A stretch of 64,000 nt of DNA, taken from assembly GCF_000814845.2 (NCBI RefSeq), contig NZ_CP010431.2:1922001-1986000 (forward strand), written 5' to 3'. The notes under the pieces were generated by a model. That model had not been told where the DNA came from. It worked only from the letters and a program-made list of their open reading frames with translations, and searched no databases. Source of the DNA: Pandoraea sputorum (GTDB lineage: Bacteria; Pseudomonadota; Gammaproteobacteria; Burkholderiales; Burkholderiaceae). The position numbers were made by a program, and so were the translations under genes. Every line of letters begins with the position of its first letter. Positions within the stretch are counted from its first letter, which is position 1. This document shows, piece by piece, positions 12,301-19,600 of the stretch.

Positions 12301-13643
12301 ATTCGTACGCCTTCGATTTCTCGGTCTGGGAAATCTTCGGTGCGCTCGCGCATGGTGCGCGGCTCGTGGTCGTGTCGCAGGACACGACGCGCGATCCGGC
12401 GGCGATGTGGAAACTCGTCGCCAGCGAAGGCGTGACGGTGCTCAACCAGACACCCTCGGCGTTCTATCAATGGCTTGGAGCAATGCCGTCGGACGCTATG
12501 TCGACGACGCTGCGCCACATCGTCTTCGGCGGCGAAGCGCTCACGCCCGCGCGACTCGCTGCGTGGTGGCAGCGGTTTGGTGAAGCGACGCGTCTGACCA
12601 ATATGTACGGCATCACCGAGACGACGGTGCACGTCAGTCAGCACGTGCTGCATCGGGGCGACACGGCGGGTTCACCCATCGGTGAGCCGATTGCCGACCT
12701 CGACTGGCGCGTACTGGACGCAGGTCTGAACGAAGTGCCGCCGGGCGTCGCAGGCGATCTGTACGTGTGCGGCGACGGACTGGCGCGTGGGTATCTGGGG
12801 CAGGCGGGCCTCACGGCCGAGCGCTTCGTGCCGGACCCGAAGGGCGCACCGGGCGAGCGCATGTATCGCAGCGGCGACCGTGCGCGTCGACTGGCGGACG
12901 GCACCCTCGACTACCTCGGCCGGGGCGATGCACAGGTCAAGCTGCGAGGCTTCCGCATCGAGCTGGGCGAAATCGAGTCGCAACTGCTGCGTCACGAAGA
13001 CGTGACGGACGCCGCCGTCCTCGTGCGGGACGACGGCGCGGGCGAGCAACTGGTGGCGTACGTGGTGTTGTCGCCGGAGCGTATCGCCGACGTCGATACC
13101 GCAGCGTTGTGGTCGCGTCTGCGCGCCCATCTGGGCGGTGCGTTGCCCGCTTACATGGTGCCGGGCCAGTGGCTACGTCTGGACGCCTTGCCGCTGACCC
13201 CGAACGGCAAGCTCGACCGGCGCGCGTTGCCGGTGCCTGAAGCCGCTGGTGCGGCGCAGTTCGAGGCACCGCGCGACGGCAACGAAGCGCGCATCGCTTC
13301 GATCTGGCAGGAAGTGCTGGGCGTGCCGCGCGTGGGGCGTCACGACGACTTCTTCGCGCTTGGCGGTCACTCGCTGCTGGCAACGCAAGTGGCGTCACGG
13401 CTGCGCGATGCATTGTCGCTCGACGTACCGCTGCGCACCCTCTTCGAAGCGAGCCGATTGACGGCGTTGGCGCAAGCCCTCGACGCGATGACCGGCGCGT
13501 CACCCGCCAGCCCGGCGCTCGCCGACGACGACTTGCAAGCCGCCCTGCGCGAAATGGAATCCCTTTCTCCCGATGCGCTGCAAGCGCTGCTCGGGCCGGA
13601 CGCAACTCATGGCGCAATTCATGGGCAATCTAAGCATGGCTGA
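366..13643 (+). CDS. Lipopeptide siderophore NRPS 1: FAAL-T-C-A-T-E-C-A-T-C-A-T
   Basis: A 4425-residue megasynthase that loads a fatty acid and adds three residues. Order: fatty-acyl-AMP ligase (about 30-600, P-loop near 199); carrier (attachment Ser660); lipo-initiating C (HHLLTDAWS from 860); A1 (about 1200-1700); carrier (GGDS, Ser1743); epimerase (HHLVIDGVSW from 1923, then LGWFT and NFLGR motifs); C (HHVTLDGWS from 2389); A2 (about 2710-3215); carrier (Ser3263); C (HHLISDGWS from 3461); A3 (about 3790-4290); carrier (Ser4336). Pocket residues aligned by eye to PheA are DGEGSGMT-K for A1 (Glu in the pocket implies Orn, Lys, Dab or Arg), DLTKVGHVGK for A2 (the Asp code) and DFWNVGMVHK for A3 (the Thr code). 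The epimerase after A1 predicts a D residue. No thioesterase is present, and the chain passes to the next protein, whose gene overlaps this stop by 8 bp. Confidence 0.95.
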   Translation: MNDALRLPVPFGPVSSTAPSQGAPGAPIEHIVDLLRARARLEPDREALCAVSSDEGDARALTCAALDTRARAVAAALQRLAKGKEGAYGERGLLLMPTGLDYVAGFFGCLYAGAIAVPAFPPESARPQHLARVRSILHDARARFVLTDRQHRDAMLAFGDAVPELRGVEIVVIDEIDDALATEWQETTVAPGDLAFLQYTSGSTSTPKGVMVSHANLMANEAAIVAGLGMTRDDTMVSWLPLYHDMGLIGGLLSPIYRGARLVLMSPQFFLERPVRWLRAIDKFGGTVSGGPDFAYRLCAQRIDAATIGSLNLRGWRLAFSGSEPVRHDTLVDFCEAFAPAGFDPKAVYPCYGLAEATLFVTGGQRGDGMTATDFDRSALAQQRAEASGDHSDDSAMLVGCGTTPLDHEVRLMTWNDSPDVTPSAVAAGGVGEIWVSGPSVAQGYWRNEEASARTFVQADGKRWLRTGDLGFVHDDQVYITGRCKDVIIVRGHNLYPQDLEKAVEADVELVRKGRVTAFAVDIDGEPGIGIAAEVGRSVQKMVPPQTLAEVIAVAVSDVCQQAASVVVLLNPGALPKTSSGKLQRSACAKGWRDGSLDAWATWQNGAILGDDDARASSSDKPDAPKQDATFEAVAQIWREVLGREQVRADDHFFLCGGSSLLAMQVLARVRERLGVNATPASLYEHARLGEWVRELAKFTPSSSAQAIDAVPEILPATPLAQTPDARVFRQSFAQSRLWFVHRLDPANSAAYHVGGQLLVKGRFDANAFSRALEVITARHDALRTTFDERDGVAVQIVHAKADVPLVSHDVSGDANPDAAATRLTDALLAQPFALDTCAPWRVASIRLSVEAHRIVFVLHHLLTDAWSMTLLVDELARAYSGFSDGKTPVLAPVPVQPGDHAHWQHACVNGEALGRQLDWWQARLPEPSPVLALPVDRTRGALRSGAGQTLAFEFPAGLTRDVLTFAAQRKATPFIVLAASFQWLLHRYAGETDIRVGVPIAQRDVSGLERMLGCLVNTQVWRAQIDPAADFDGLVTQVRDGALAAQAHREAPFERVVERVAPQRSLGQSPLFQVMLNHHVANAAASRAATGWPAGLSVVAQPLTGGAQYDLALDIDELHEATAGKGADPLDGVTLRARLTFPTDLFDTPTIERLGADWCAGLATLLALPTQPLASLDVAFESALEGGHRIAHAEDALPFQSVPSLIDVQAQQQPSAIALRDEAGTLTYAELVRAANRIAHWLLAQGVAPEARIGLAMSRQTGMIAGLLGIMKAGCAFVPLDPSYPAERLAQIIDDAGISLALTEASLADALWLPVRRAVVADLMADATLPDHPPGGSLHPDQLAYLIYTSGSTGTPKGVAVAHGPLAMHCVATGAQYRLTPEVCELHVLSINFDGAHERWMAPMICGASLFIADERHWAPQTMVDAMRRHGVTNAGFPTAYLCRLATSGATGAPALRLLSFGGEAMALPALRAAQAMFRPAQTINGYGPTETVMTPVAWSIDGVLDAQPAAQIAGQAYAPIGEPVGRRRAWVLDPWLGEVPLGAVGELYLGGEGVARGYFARAALTAERFVPDPRGEPGARMYRTGDRVRRLADGTLVYLGRFDQQVKVRGFRIEPGEVETQLLREPGVDDALAVVAAGPAGDQLVAYVAGKGLGGEALRVALSRRLPDYLVPSLVIVLDSLPKLPNGKRDRAALPAPVWGSAGGQAPQGEAEFALAVVWQDLLRVPSVSRDDNFFALGGDSIVALQMVGRARQAGWQFGAQDVFRHQTLVRLAAQARAVGEGDGAARVPEPLEGEVPLTPVQAWFFRQPIACRDHWNQWVEATLPVGTDMTALREALATVVKHHDALRLRFTEHDGQWQARYVAPHAADDLLWHAAMCDDAQLADALAQAQRSLSLADGPLLRALLVRTEAGELRCFLVAHHLVIDGVSWRILLDDLQTALGNTHGERAVRTLPVVGESMRAWAQRWHDWTQSDAASAALEVWQRALAGAVESVDVARPTNATVGAVGTGEIEHTWPADVAVPLTQLRRVRMHEALSAAVAHTLGQRAGAQRYVVHVEGHGRGGQGGGQEQGDLSRTLGWFTAAWPLAILVGSTPEETLAAAREAWRCVPHDGASYAALRYLGTPQARQTLDALPAGHVTVNFLGRTDTDGIVDGGLSHEPDVAPPNWLTLDVWQRDDTLRLVCRYDRARFTSDGVQTLVDEIGATLRVLAETLPGHEPVVAEDFPYAGLTREQLATLPASMQQIEAVVPATSMQQGLLFYSQQQGTADPYFYQKGFVIDGALDTSAFAQAWREAVMRHAALRTAYVSDVGELPLLLVHGPETVATAINLLPQEDWCALSETEQHARLDARFAAERAAGFSFAQANRPRLALIRVGESRWWLLWSSHHVTLDGWSTGLILSDVMSRYASLAKGGVSTDGEVQVAPSFAEFAVWQRELDARASLAHWRHLLDGVGAPTPLPAARQARQARRTDETSGHGETAWTLAPSQWQTWCDAARRVGVTPGTLCQGAWALLLARHAGLRDVVFGVTASGRSAAVPGIERMAGLFINTLPVRATLDARRPVADWLRELQTQTAQSREHEHVALSAITREAQRDGQSADGALFESIVVFENYPLDAALLAQRDDGLRLSLLERGTQARNNYPLSLIVEQHDGLRLVLAFARERFDAAAVQALGEHFVALLGAVADSLGTSTTPLGQIGLTNAVPQTAENVVWSSHDLLNDWHAHVARDGAALAAEGEDASYRRDELDALANRLAATLQAQGIGPEDRVAICVPRSAALVGAILGAWKAGAAYVPLDPEQPAVRLQKLVRASGAKAVIVDDRTPAITHPSLIRWRDIAHASVDTKAPSPVRVHPAQAAYVIYTSGSTGEPKGVVVSRGALHNYVQAVAARLRERGLDTAGETGGFAMASTVAADLGHTTLFGALALGRALYLVPHACAFDAQRFADWCAARPIDVLKIVPGHLNGLFDAAGAAVLPRAVLVTGGESLDPSFVAQIRGARPGLAVLNHYGPTETTVGALTHAVGDIAEVPVPVGRPLANLHAHVLDADLNPLPSGVAGELYLGGAGLARGYLGAPAQTAERFVPDPWCAGARLYRTGDRAVQRTDGAIVYLGRMDDQVKIRGYRVEPAEVAQAMRCVPGVIDAVVVARHDGPGGAWLHGVFTGEAGLDVVRTALTQALPSAWIPARFDSVDKLPLTANGKVDRRALLALTERVDAAKESAEVASVELPHVGAEADIAAIWCQVLKREQVGRHEAFFDIGGDSILALQVIARLRKRGIKVGPQHLASHPTVAQLATLAAPAEATSAQTPSAVSGPTRGDDNRSTFPLSSSQMRVWLETQMAPRAGAYHIAGALRLDGALQADALERALQTLSDWHDVLRTTVAVNATEGGAPEQRVHAALPVAFTRDAVAPGMSGDATSALVQARLEALTLAQFDLANGPLWRVHLMQLDDQSHVLMLVMHHLISDGWSMNLLVADLARAYRSHAGGRQPVRDAWASLLRYGDYAVWQREQLAGPAQAAQLAYWCQQLGTTHPELALPFDRARPVVRDGAGASVDLTMPPGLPARLDRFAREHGVTRFMVMAAAFHLLLHRVTGEGDVRTGMPVAGRAHEAVEAVVGFFVNTQVLRSQIESPTTFATLVTQVRDQLLGAQQHADVPFERLVEHLAPVRSVSRHPLFQVSINHQKRAFAPLSDLAGVTMQAIERRAHHAQVDLALDTEEDEAGALRGWLTYACDVFDAPTVRRLGEQWLALLDVAMTQATTPVARLAMTTGDAAGQRNDKGRTRVSVAVPLPVHAVIDAQAAVRRDAIAVCDANTRVSYSELVTRANRVAHALIRAGVAPEARVGLAMSRSTDLIVAMLGILKAGAAYVPLDPAYPAERLSFMVEDAGVTHAITQASLAGASWLPGEAITFESMLADASLPEHAPMRDVHVDQLAYVIYTSGSTGRPKGAQLTHRNLMRLLTGTSQDFAFDANDVWTMFHSYAFDFSVWEIFGALAHGARLVVVSQDTTRDPAAMWKLVASEGVTVLNQTPSAFYQWLGAMPSDAMSTTLRHIVFGGEALTPARLAAWWQRFGEATRLTNMYGITETTVHVSQHVLHRGDTAGSPIGEPIADLDWRVLDAGLNEVPPGVAGDLYVCGDGLARGYLGQAGLTAERFVPDPKGAPGERMYRSGDRARRLADGTLDYLGRGDAQVKLRGFRIELGEIESQLLRHEDVTDAAVLVRDDGAGEQLVAYVVLSPERIADVDTAALWSRLRAHLGGALPAYMVPGQWLRLDALPLTPNGKLDRRALPVPEAAGAAQFEAPRDGNEARIASIWQEVLGVPRVGRHDDFFALGGHSLLATQVASRLRDALSLDVPLRTLFEASRLTALAQALDAMTGASPASPALADDDLQAALREMESLSPDALQALLGPDATHGAIHGQSKHG

Positions 13644-16600
13644 TACGAAAGACGACATTCAAACGACGCTCGCCCGTCTGGCCCCGGCGCAACGGCAGGC
13701 GATGATCGCGTTGCTCGAACGCAAGGGCGTCGACGTGCGCGAGCACTTGCCGCTCGACGGCTGGGTGTCCCGGGCACCGGGGGAGGACGTCGAGCGCGTC
13801 GCGGCCTCGTTCGCGCAGCAGCGCATGTGGACGCTGTTGCAACTGGACGAGCGCCACGATACGTATCACATCACCGGCGCGGTGCAGCTCGATGGCGATC
13901 TGAATACCGCCGCGCTGGCGCAAGCCTTCGCCGCTGCCGTGGCACGTCACGCAGCGCTGCGTACGACGTTCGACGTGGCGCACGGCAAGCTTATGCAGCA
14001 CGTGCATGCGCGCGTCGATGTGCCGCTGGACATCGTGTCGCTGGCCGCAGGGGCTACCGAGACCGACGTTCGCGACGCGGTGGCGGACGTCAGTCGCCGC
14101 GCCTTCGACCTGGCGCTGGGCCCGCTCGTGCGCACGACATTGCTGCGCGTGGCGCCTTCTCGTCATGTGCTGGTGCTGACAATGCATCACCTGATCTCCG
14201 ACGGTGGCTCGCTCGACGTGCTTATCGGCGAGATCGCCCGAGACTACGCCGTCGTGCGCAACGGACAGTCGCCCGCGACGCAGACGACCGGCCCCACCTA
14301 CGCCGACTACGCCATCTGGCAACGATTGCGGCTGGGCGGCGAAGCGCTGGCCGGGCAACTGGACTACTGGGCGACGCAGCTTGCCGATGCCGACGACTTG
14401 CTGGCGTTACCGCTCGACCGTCATCGCCCGGCGCAGCGCGATGCCCAAGGCGGACGCGTTGCGTTCACGCTGCCAGCCCCTCTGGCGGAGTGCGTTCGCG
14501 CCCTGGCGCGCGACGCCCGCACCACGCCCTTCGCTGTCTTGCTGGCGTCGTTTCAAGCGCTGCTGGCCCGCTACGCGGCGGATGAGAGCGACGAAGACGC
14601 GGATGCCACGACTGTCGACGTGCGTGTCGGTGTGCCGGTGAGTCATCGCAGCCGCACCGCGCTGGAGCGTGTGGTCGGGTGTTTCGTCAACACCGTGGTC
14701 GTGCGTGCGCGCGTCGATCTGTCGGCGGGTTTCGACGTCTTGCTCGCGCACGTGCGCGACACGCTGCTCGATGCACAGCGTCACGCGGACGTGCCGTTCG
14801 AACAGGTCGTCGAGCGCCTTGCACCCGCGCGCAGTCTTAGCCATAGCCCGTTGTTTCAGGTGATGGTGAACCATCAGCGGCGTCATGCGGCGTCGGCGTT
14901 GCAGTTGCCGGGCGTCACCGCGACGGTGCTCGACGGCGAGACCTCGCAGGCAAAGTTCGATCTCGATCTGGGCATCGTGGAGTCGCCGGACGGCACACTT
15001 GGCGGCGGGCTGGGCTACGCCTGCGACGTCATCTCGTCGAAAACGGCGCAGCGTATCTGCGCGCACTGGCAGACATTGCTCACCGCGCTCCTCGCGCGCT
15101 CGGCAACGCCCTTGCAAGACCTGCCGCTTGCCGATACAGACGAGCTGGCCGCCATCCGCCGCTGGGGCAGTCCTGCGGACGATGCTGGCGTCATAGCGAA
15201 CGACACGCGCCTGCTGCCGGACATGATTGCGGACCACGCGGCACGTCGCCCGGACGCGGTCGCTGTCGAATGCGATGACGATGCGCTGACCTACGGCGAA
15301 CTGCTGCGTCGCGCGGACGTGCTCGCGGCGCGCTTGCTCACGAATGGACTGACGCCGGAGACGCGCGTCGGGGTGTGGTTGCCACGCTCGACGAACGTGT
15401 TCGTTGCAATGGTTGCGGTGCTGCGCGCAGGCGGGGCCTATGTTCCGCTGGACGTTGAGCATCCTGTCGAGCGCGTCGCCGAGTTATGCGCCGATGCGGG
15501 AATTGCGCTGGTGATCACCGACGAGCAAGGGCTCGCACGCGTGCCGTCGGGCGTGGCAGCGCTGGACATTGCCGAGGCCGACTCGGTTGCTACGACCGCC
15601 GTGTTGCCTGAACTGCATCCCGCGCAACTGGCCTATGTGATCTTCACGTCCGGCTCGACGGGGCAGCCGAAGGGCGTCGCCGTCTCGCACGGACCGATCG
15701 CGATGCATTGCCGCGCCATCGCCAGGCTGTTCGGCATGACGCCGGACTTCCGCGAACTGCATGTGGCGTCGCTCTCGTTCGACGGCGCGCATGAGCGCTG
15801 GCTGACGCTGCTGTCGCAGGGCGCGTGCGTGGTGCTGCGCGGCCCGGGTCAATGGACGCCGGAGGAGATCTGCGAGCAGATCGTGCGCCGTCGCGTGACC
15901 AACGCCGGGCTACCGACGGCGCTATTGCGTCACGTGGCGCAATGGGTGGAAGCGCATCCGGACGCCGTGCCGCCGGGACTCATCTACTCGTGCGGCGGCG
16001 AGGCGCTGTCTCGCGACACGCTGGCGCTCGTCATGCGCACGCTGCAACCGGCGCGGCTGCTCAACGGTTACGGGCCGACGGAGACGGTCGTTACGCCCGT
16101 GAACTGGACGGTCCACGCGGGCATGCAGAGCCCGACGCCGTACGCGCCTATCGGCTCGCTCGTCGGCGAGCGTCGGGCGTATGTGCTGGACAAGCGTCTT
16201 CAGCCGGTGCCGGTCGGCGTGTCGGGTGAGCTGTATCTCGGCGGTGAAGGCGTGGCGCGCGGGTATCTGGCGCGTCCCGGCCAGAGCGCCGAGCGGTTCG
16301 TACCGGACCCGTGGGGCAGACCCGGCACGCGGATGTATCGCACCGGCGACCGTGTCCGCTGGCTGGACGACGGCACGCTGGAGTACCTTGGCCGCCGCGA
16401 TCAGCAACTCAAGGTGCGCGGTTTTCGCATCGAACCGGGCGAGGTCGAGGCGCAATTGCTGGCGGAGGCGGGCGTGCGCGAAGCCGTCGTCGGCACGGCG
16501 CAGGGACCGGCAGGGGTGCAACTCGTGGCGCACGTGAGCGCGACGCCACCGGGCGGTGTCGACGCGACGGGCTTTGGCGAACAGTTGCGACAAGCGCTCG

Positions 16601-19600
16601 CCGCGCGTCTGCCCGCGTATCTCGTGCCTGCGCAGATTCTGGTGCTCGACGCGCTGCCCAAGCTCGTCAACGGCAAGCTCGATCGCAAGCGTTTGCCCGA
16701 GCCGGTGTGGCAGAGCGCGAGCGCGCAAGCGCCGCGCGCCGGAGTCGAAGCGGATATCGCGGCAATCTGGACACAATTGCTCGGGGCGGCGCAAGTCGGC
16801 CGGGGCGACAACTTCTTCTCGCTCGGGGGCGACTCGATCATCGCCTTGCAACTGGTGAGCCGGGCCCGCGAGGCGAACTGGCGCATCACGGTGCGCGACG
16901 TGTTCCGCCATCAGACGCTCGCAGCGCTGGCCGCTGTGGCGACGCCCGCGCAGACGATTGCGGGTGCCGTAGCGCAGACTGCCGCTGGCGAAGCGAGCGA
17001 GATCCCCTTGCTGCCGATCCAGTCGTGGTTCTTCAGCGAGCCGATCCCTCAGCGTGACCATTGGAATCAGTGGGTGCAAGTGGACGTGCGCGACGCGGGA
17101 CGTCCGCTCGATGACGGCATACTGCGCGAGGCGTTGCAGGCGGTCGCCGCGCATCACGAAGCACTGCAAATGCGCTACGTCCAAAGCGGTGACGGCTGGC
17201 AACAACAACGCGCGTCGTCCGACGCTTTGCTCGTCGCACTGGATGTCGTGGACGCCGCCGACGAAGCGCAGGCGCTAGCCGCTGCCGAGCGTGCACAGCG
17301 CGGTCTGTCACTGGCAAACGGTCCGTTGCTGCGCGTGGTGCTCGTCAATCTGACGGGGGGACGTCAGCGTCTGCTACTCGTCTGCCATCACATTGTCGTG
17401 GACGGTGTGTCGTGGCGCGTGTTGCTGGGCGATTTGCAGCGAGCGCTCGCCCAGTGCGAAGCGGGGCAGCCTGTCGCACTGGCGGACAACGGCACCTCGT
17501 ACGGCGCCTGGGCGACTTACTGGCGCGATTGGGCGACGTCGTCCGAGGCTGAGCAGGAAGCGACTTTCTGGACGAACGCACTTCAGGGCGCGCACAACAC
17601 GTTGCCCGTCGACGCCACACCTGCCGAGGGCGACCGTCAGGCGGATGCGGCAGAAGTCACCGTGGCGCTCGACGCGTCAGCCACCCGCCGGTTGCTTGAC
17701 GCCGCGAACGACCGCGCACGTATCCACGAACTGCTCGTCGCTGCACTCGCGCAGGCTGTCGGGGAGTGGAGCGGGGCGGGGCGTGTGGCCGTATGCGTCG
17801 AAGGCCACGGCCGCGAGGTCACAGAGGGCATGCCGGGCACGGAAGCCTTCGATCTGACCCGCACGCTCGGCTGGTTCACATCGGTCTATCCGCTGGCGGT
17901 CGACGTTTCGGTGTCGCCGCGCGAAACGCTGTTCGCGCTCAAGCGGATGTGGCGGGCTGTGCCACGTGCCGGGTTGGGATTCGGTGCGTTGCGGTATCAC
18001 GGCAGTGACGAAGTGCGCGAAGCGATGGCCGCGTTGCCGCAGGGTCGCGTCACGTTCAACTACCTCGGCCGCGTCGACGCGGGCTTCGGCGAAGGGCGAT
18101 TCGCGCCGAGCGACGCCCCGGCAGGGGCTGCCCGCGACGCCTGTGCACCGCTGGGCAACTGGTTGTCCGTCGACGGGGCGATTGCCGACGGCTGCCTGCG
18201 TCTGTACTGGCGATTCTCGCGTCAGCGCTTCCACGAGGCCACGATTGCCGCTGTGGCCGCGCGCATGCAAGCGGCGCTGGGCGCGCTCGTCACGGCCAGC
18301 GCAGACGCACAGGTCACAAGCGCGGCCGACTTCCCGCTGGCGGGCCTGACCGAAGCCGCGCTGGCCGCGTTGCCAGTGCCCGCTGCCGATCTCGAAGACG
18401 CTTACCCACTTTCCCCAATGCAGCAGGGGATGGTGTTTCATGCGCGTCTTGCGCCGGACAGCGCGTCGTACATCAATCAGCTTCAGATCCGTCTCGAAGG
18501 ATTGCAGGCCGACGCCTTTGCCGCGGCGTGGCAGGCCGCCGTCAAACGTCATGCGATCCTGCGCACGAGCTTCGTGTGGCGAGACGGCGCGCCGCCGCTG
18601 CAACTGGTGCATCGCGAGGTGCCGCAAGCGTTGCGGCTGCTCGACTGGCGCGAGCGGGTGGCCCAGCAGGGCGCGGGCGTGCTGACGGAACTGGCGCTGG
18701 AAGAACGCGCACAGGGCTTCGACCTTGCCGTCGCGCCGTTGCAGCGTGTGGCGCTCGTGCGTGTGGACGACGACGCGTGGCAACTGATCTGGACGCTGCA
18801 TCACGTACTGCTCGATGGCTGGAGTAGCGCACAGTTGATCGGAGAGATCCTTCAGGCGTATCTCTGCGGCACGCCCGAGTTGGCGGGCACCGCGCCGCGC
18901 TTTCGCGACTACATCGCGTGGCTTGAGCAGCATGCGCCGCAGGACGGCGAGTCGTTCTGGCGCGAGCGGCTGGCCGCCTTCGAATCGCCCACGCAATTGC
19001 ATGAGACGGTGCTGCGCACGACGGCCCCGACGCAAGGCCACGGCGAGCGCACGTTCCGGGTCGACGCGACGAGCGCACAGGCGTGGCAGCGCGCCGCGCG
19101 CAGTCGCCGTCTGACCGTCAACACGCTGGTGCAAGGTGCGTGGACGCTGCTGCTCCAGCGCTACACGGGCAAGCGCGACGTGTGCTTCGGCGTGACCGTC
19201 TCCGGTCGTCCGGCAGAACTGCCGGGGGCCGAACGCATGATGGGGCTCTTCATCAACACGCTGCCGGTGGTTCAGGGCCCGTCGCCTTCGGAAGAACTCG
19301 ACGGCTGGCTGCACCGTTTGCAGGAAGACAACCTGGCGTTACGCGAGGCCGAGAGCACACCGCTCTACGACATTCAGCGCTGGGTTGGCTGGCCGGGGCA
19401 GGCACTGTTCGACTCGCTGATCGTCTTCGAGAACTATCCGGTGGATCGCGCGCTTCGGGCGCAGGGCGCACAGGCGCTGCGCTTCGGCGGCATCGTGAAC
19501 GTGGAGACCACGCACTACCCGCTCACGATCGGCATCGCGTCGGGCGAGACCATCGATGTGCGCATGAGCTATGACCGTCAGCATTTCGATGACGGTGCGG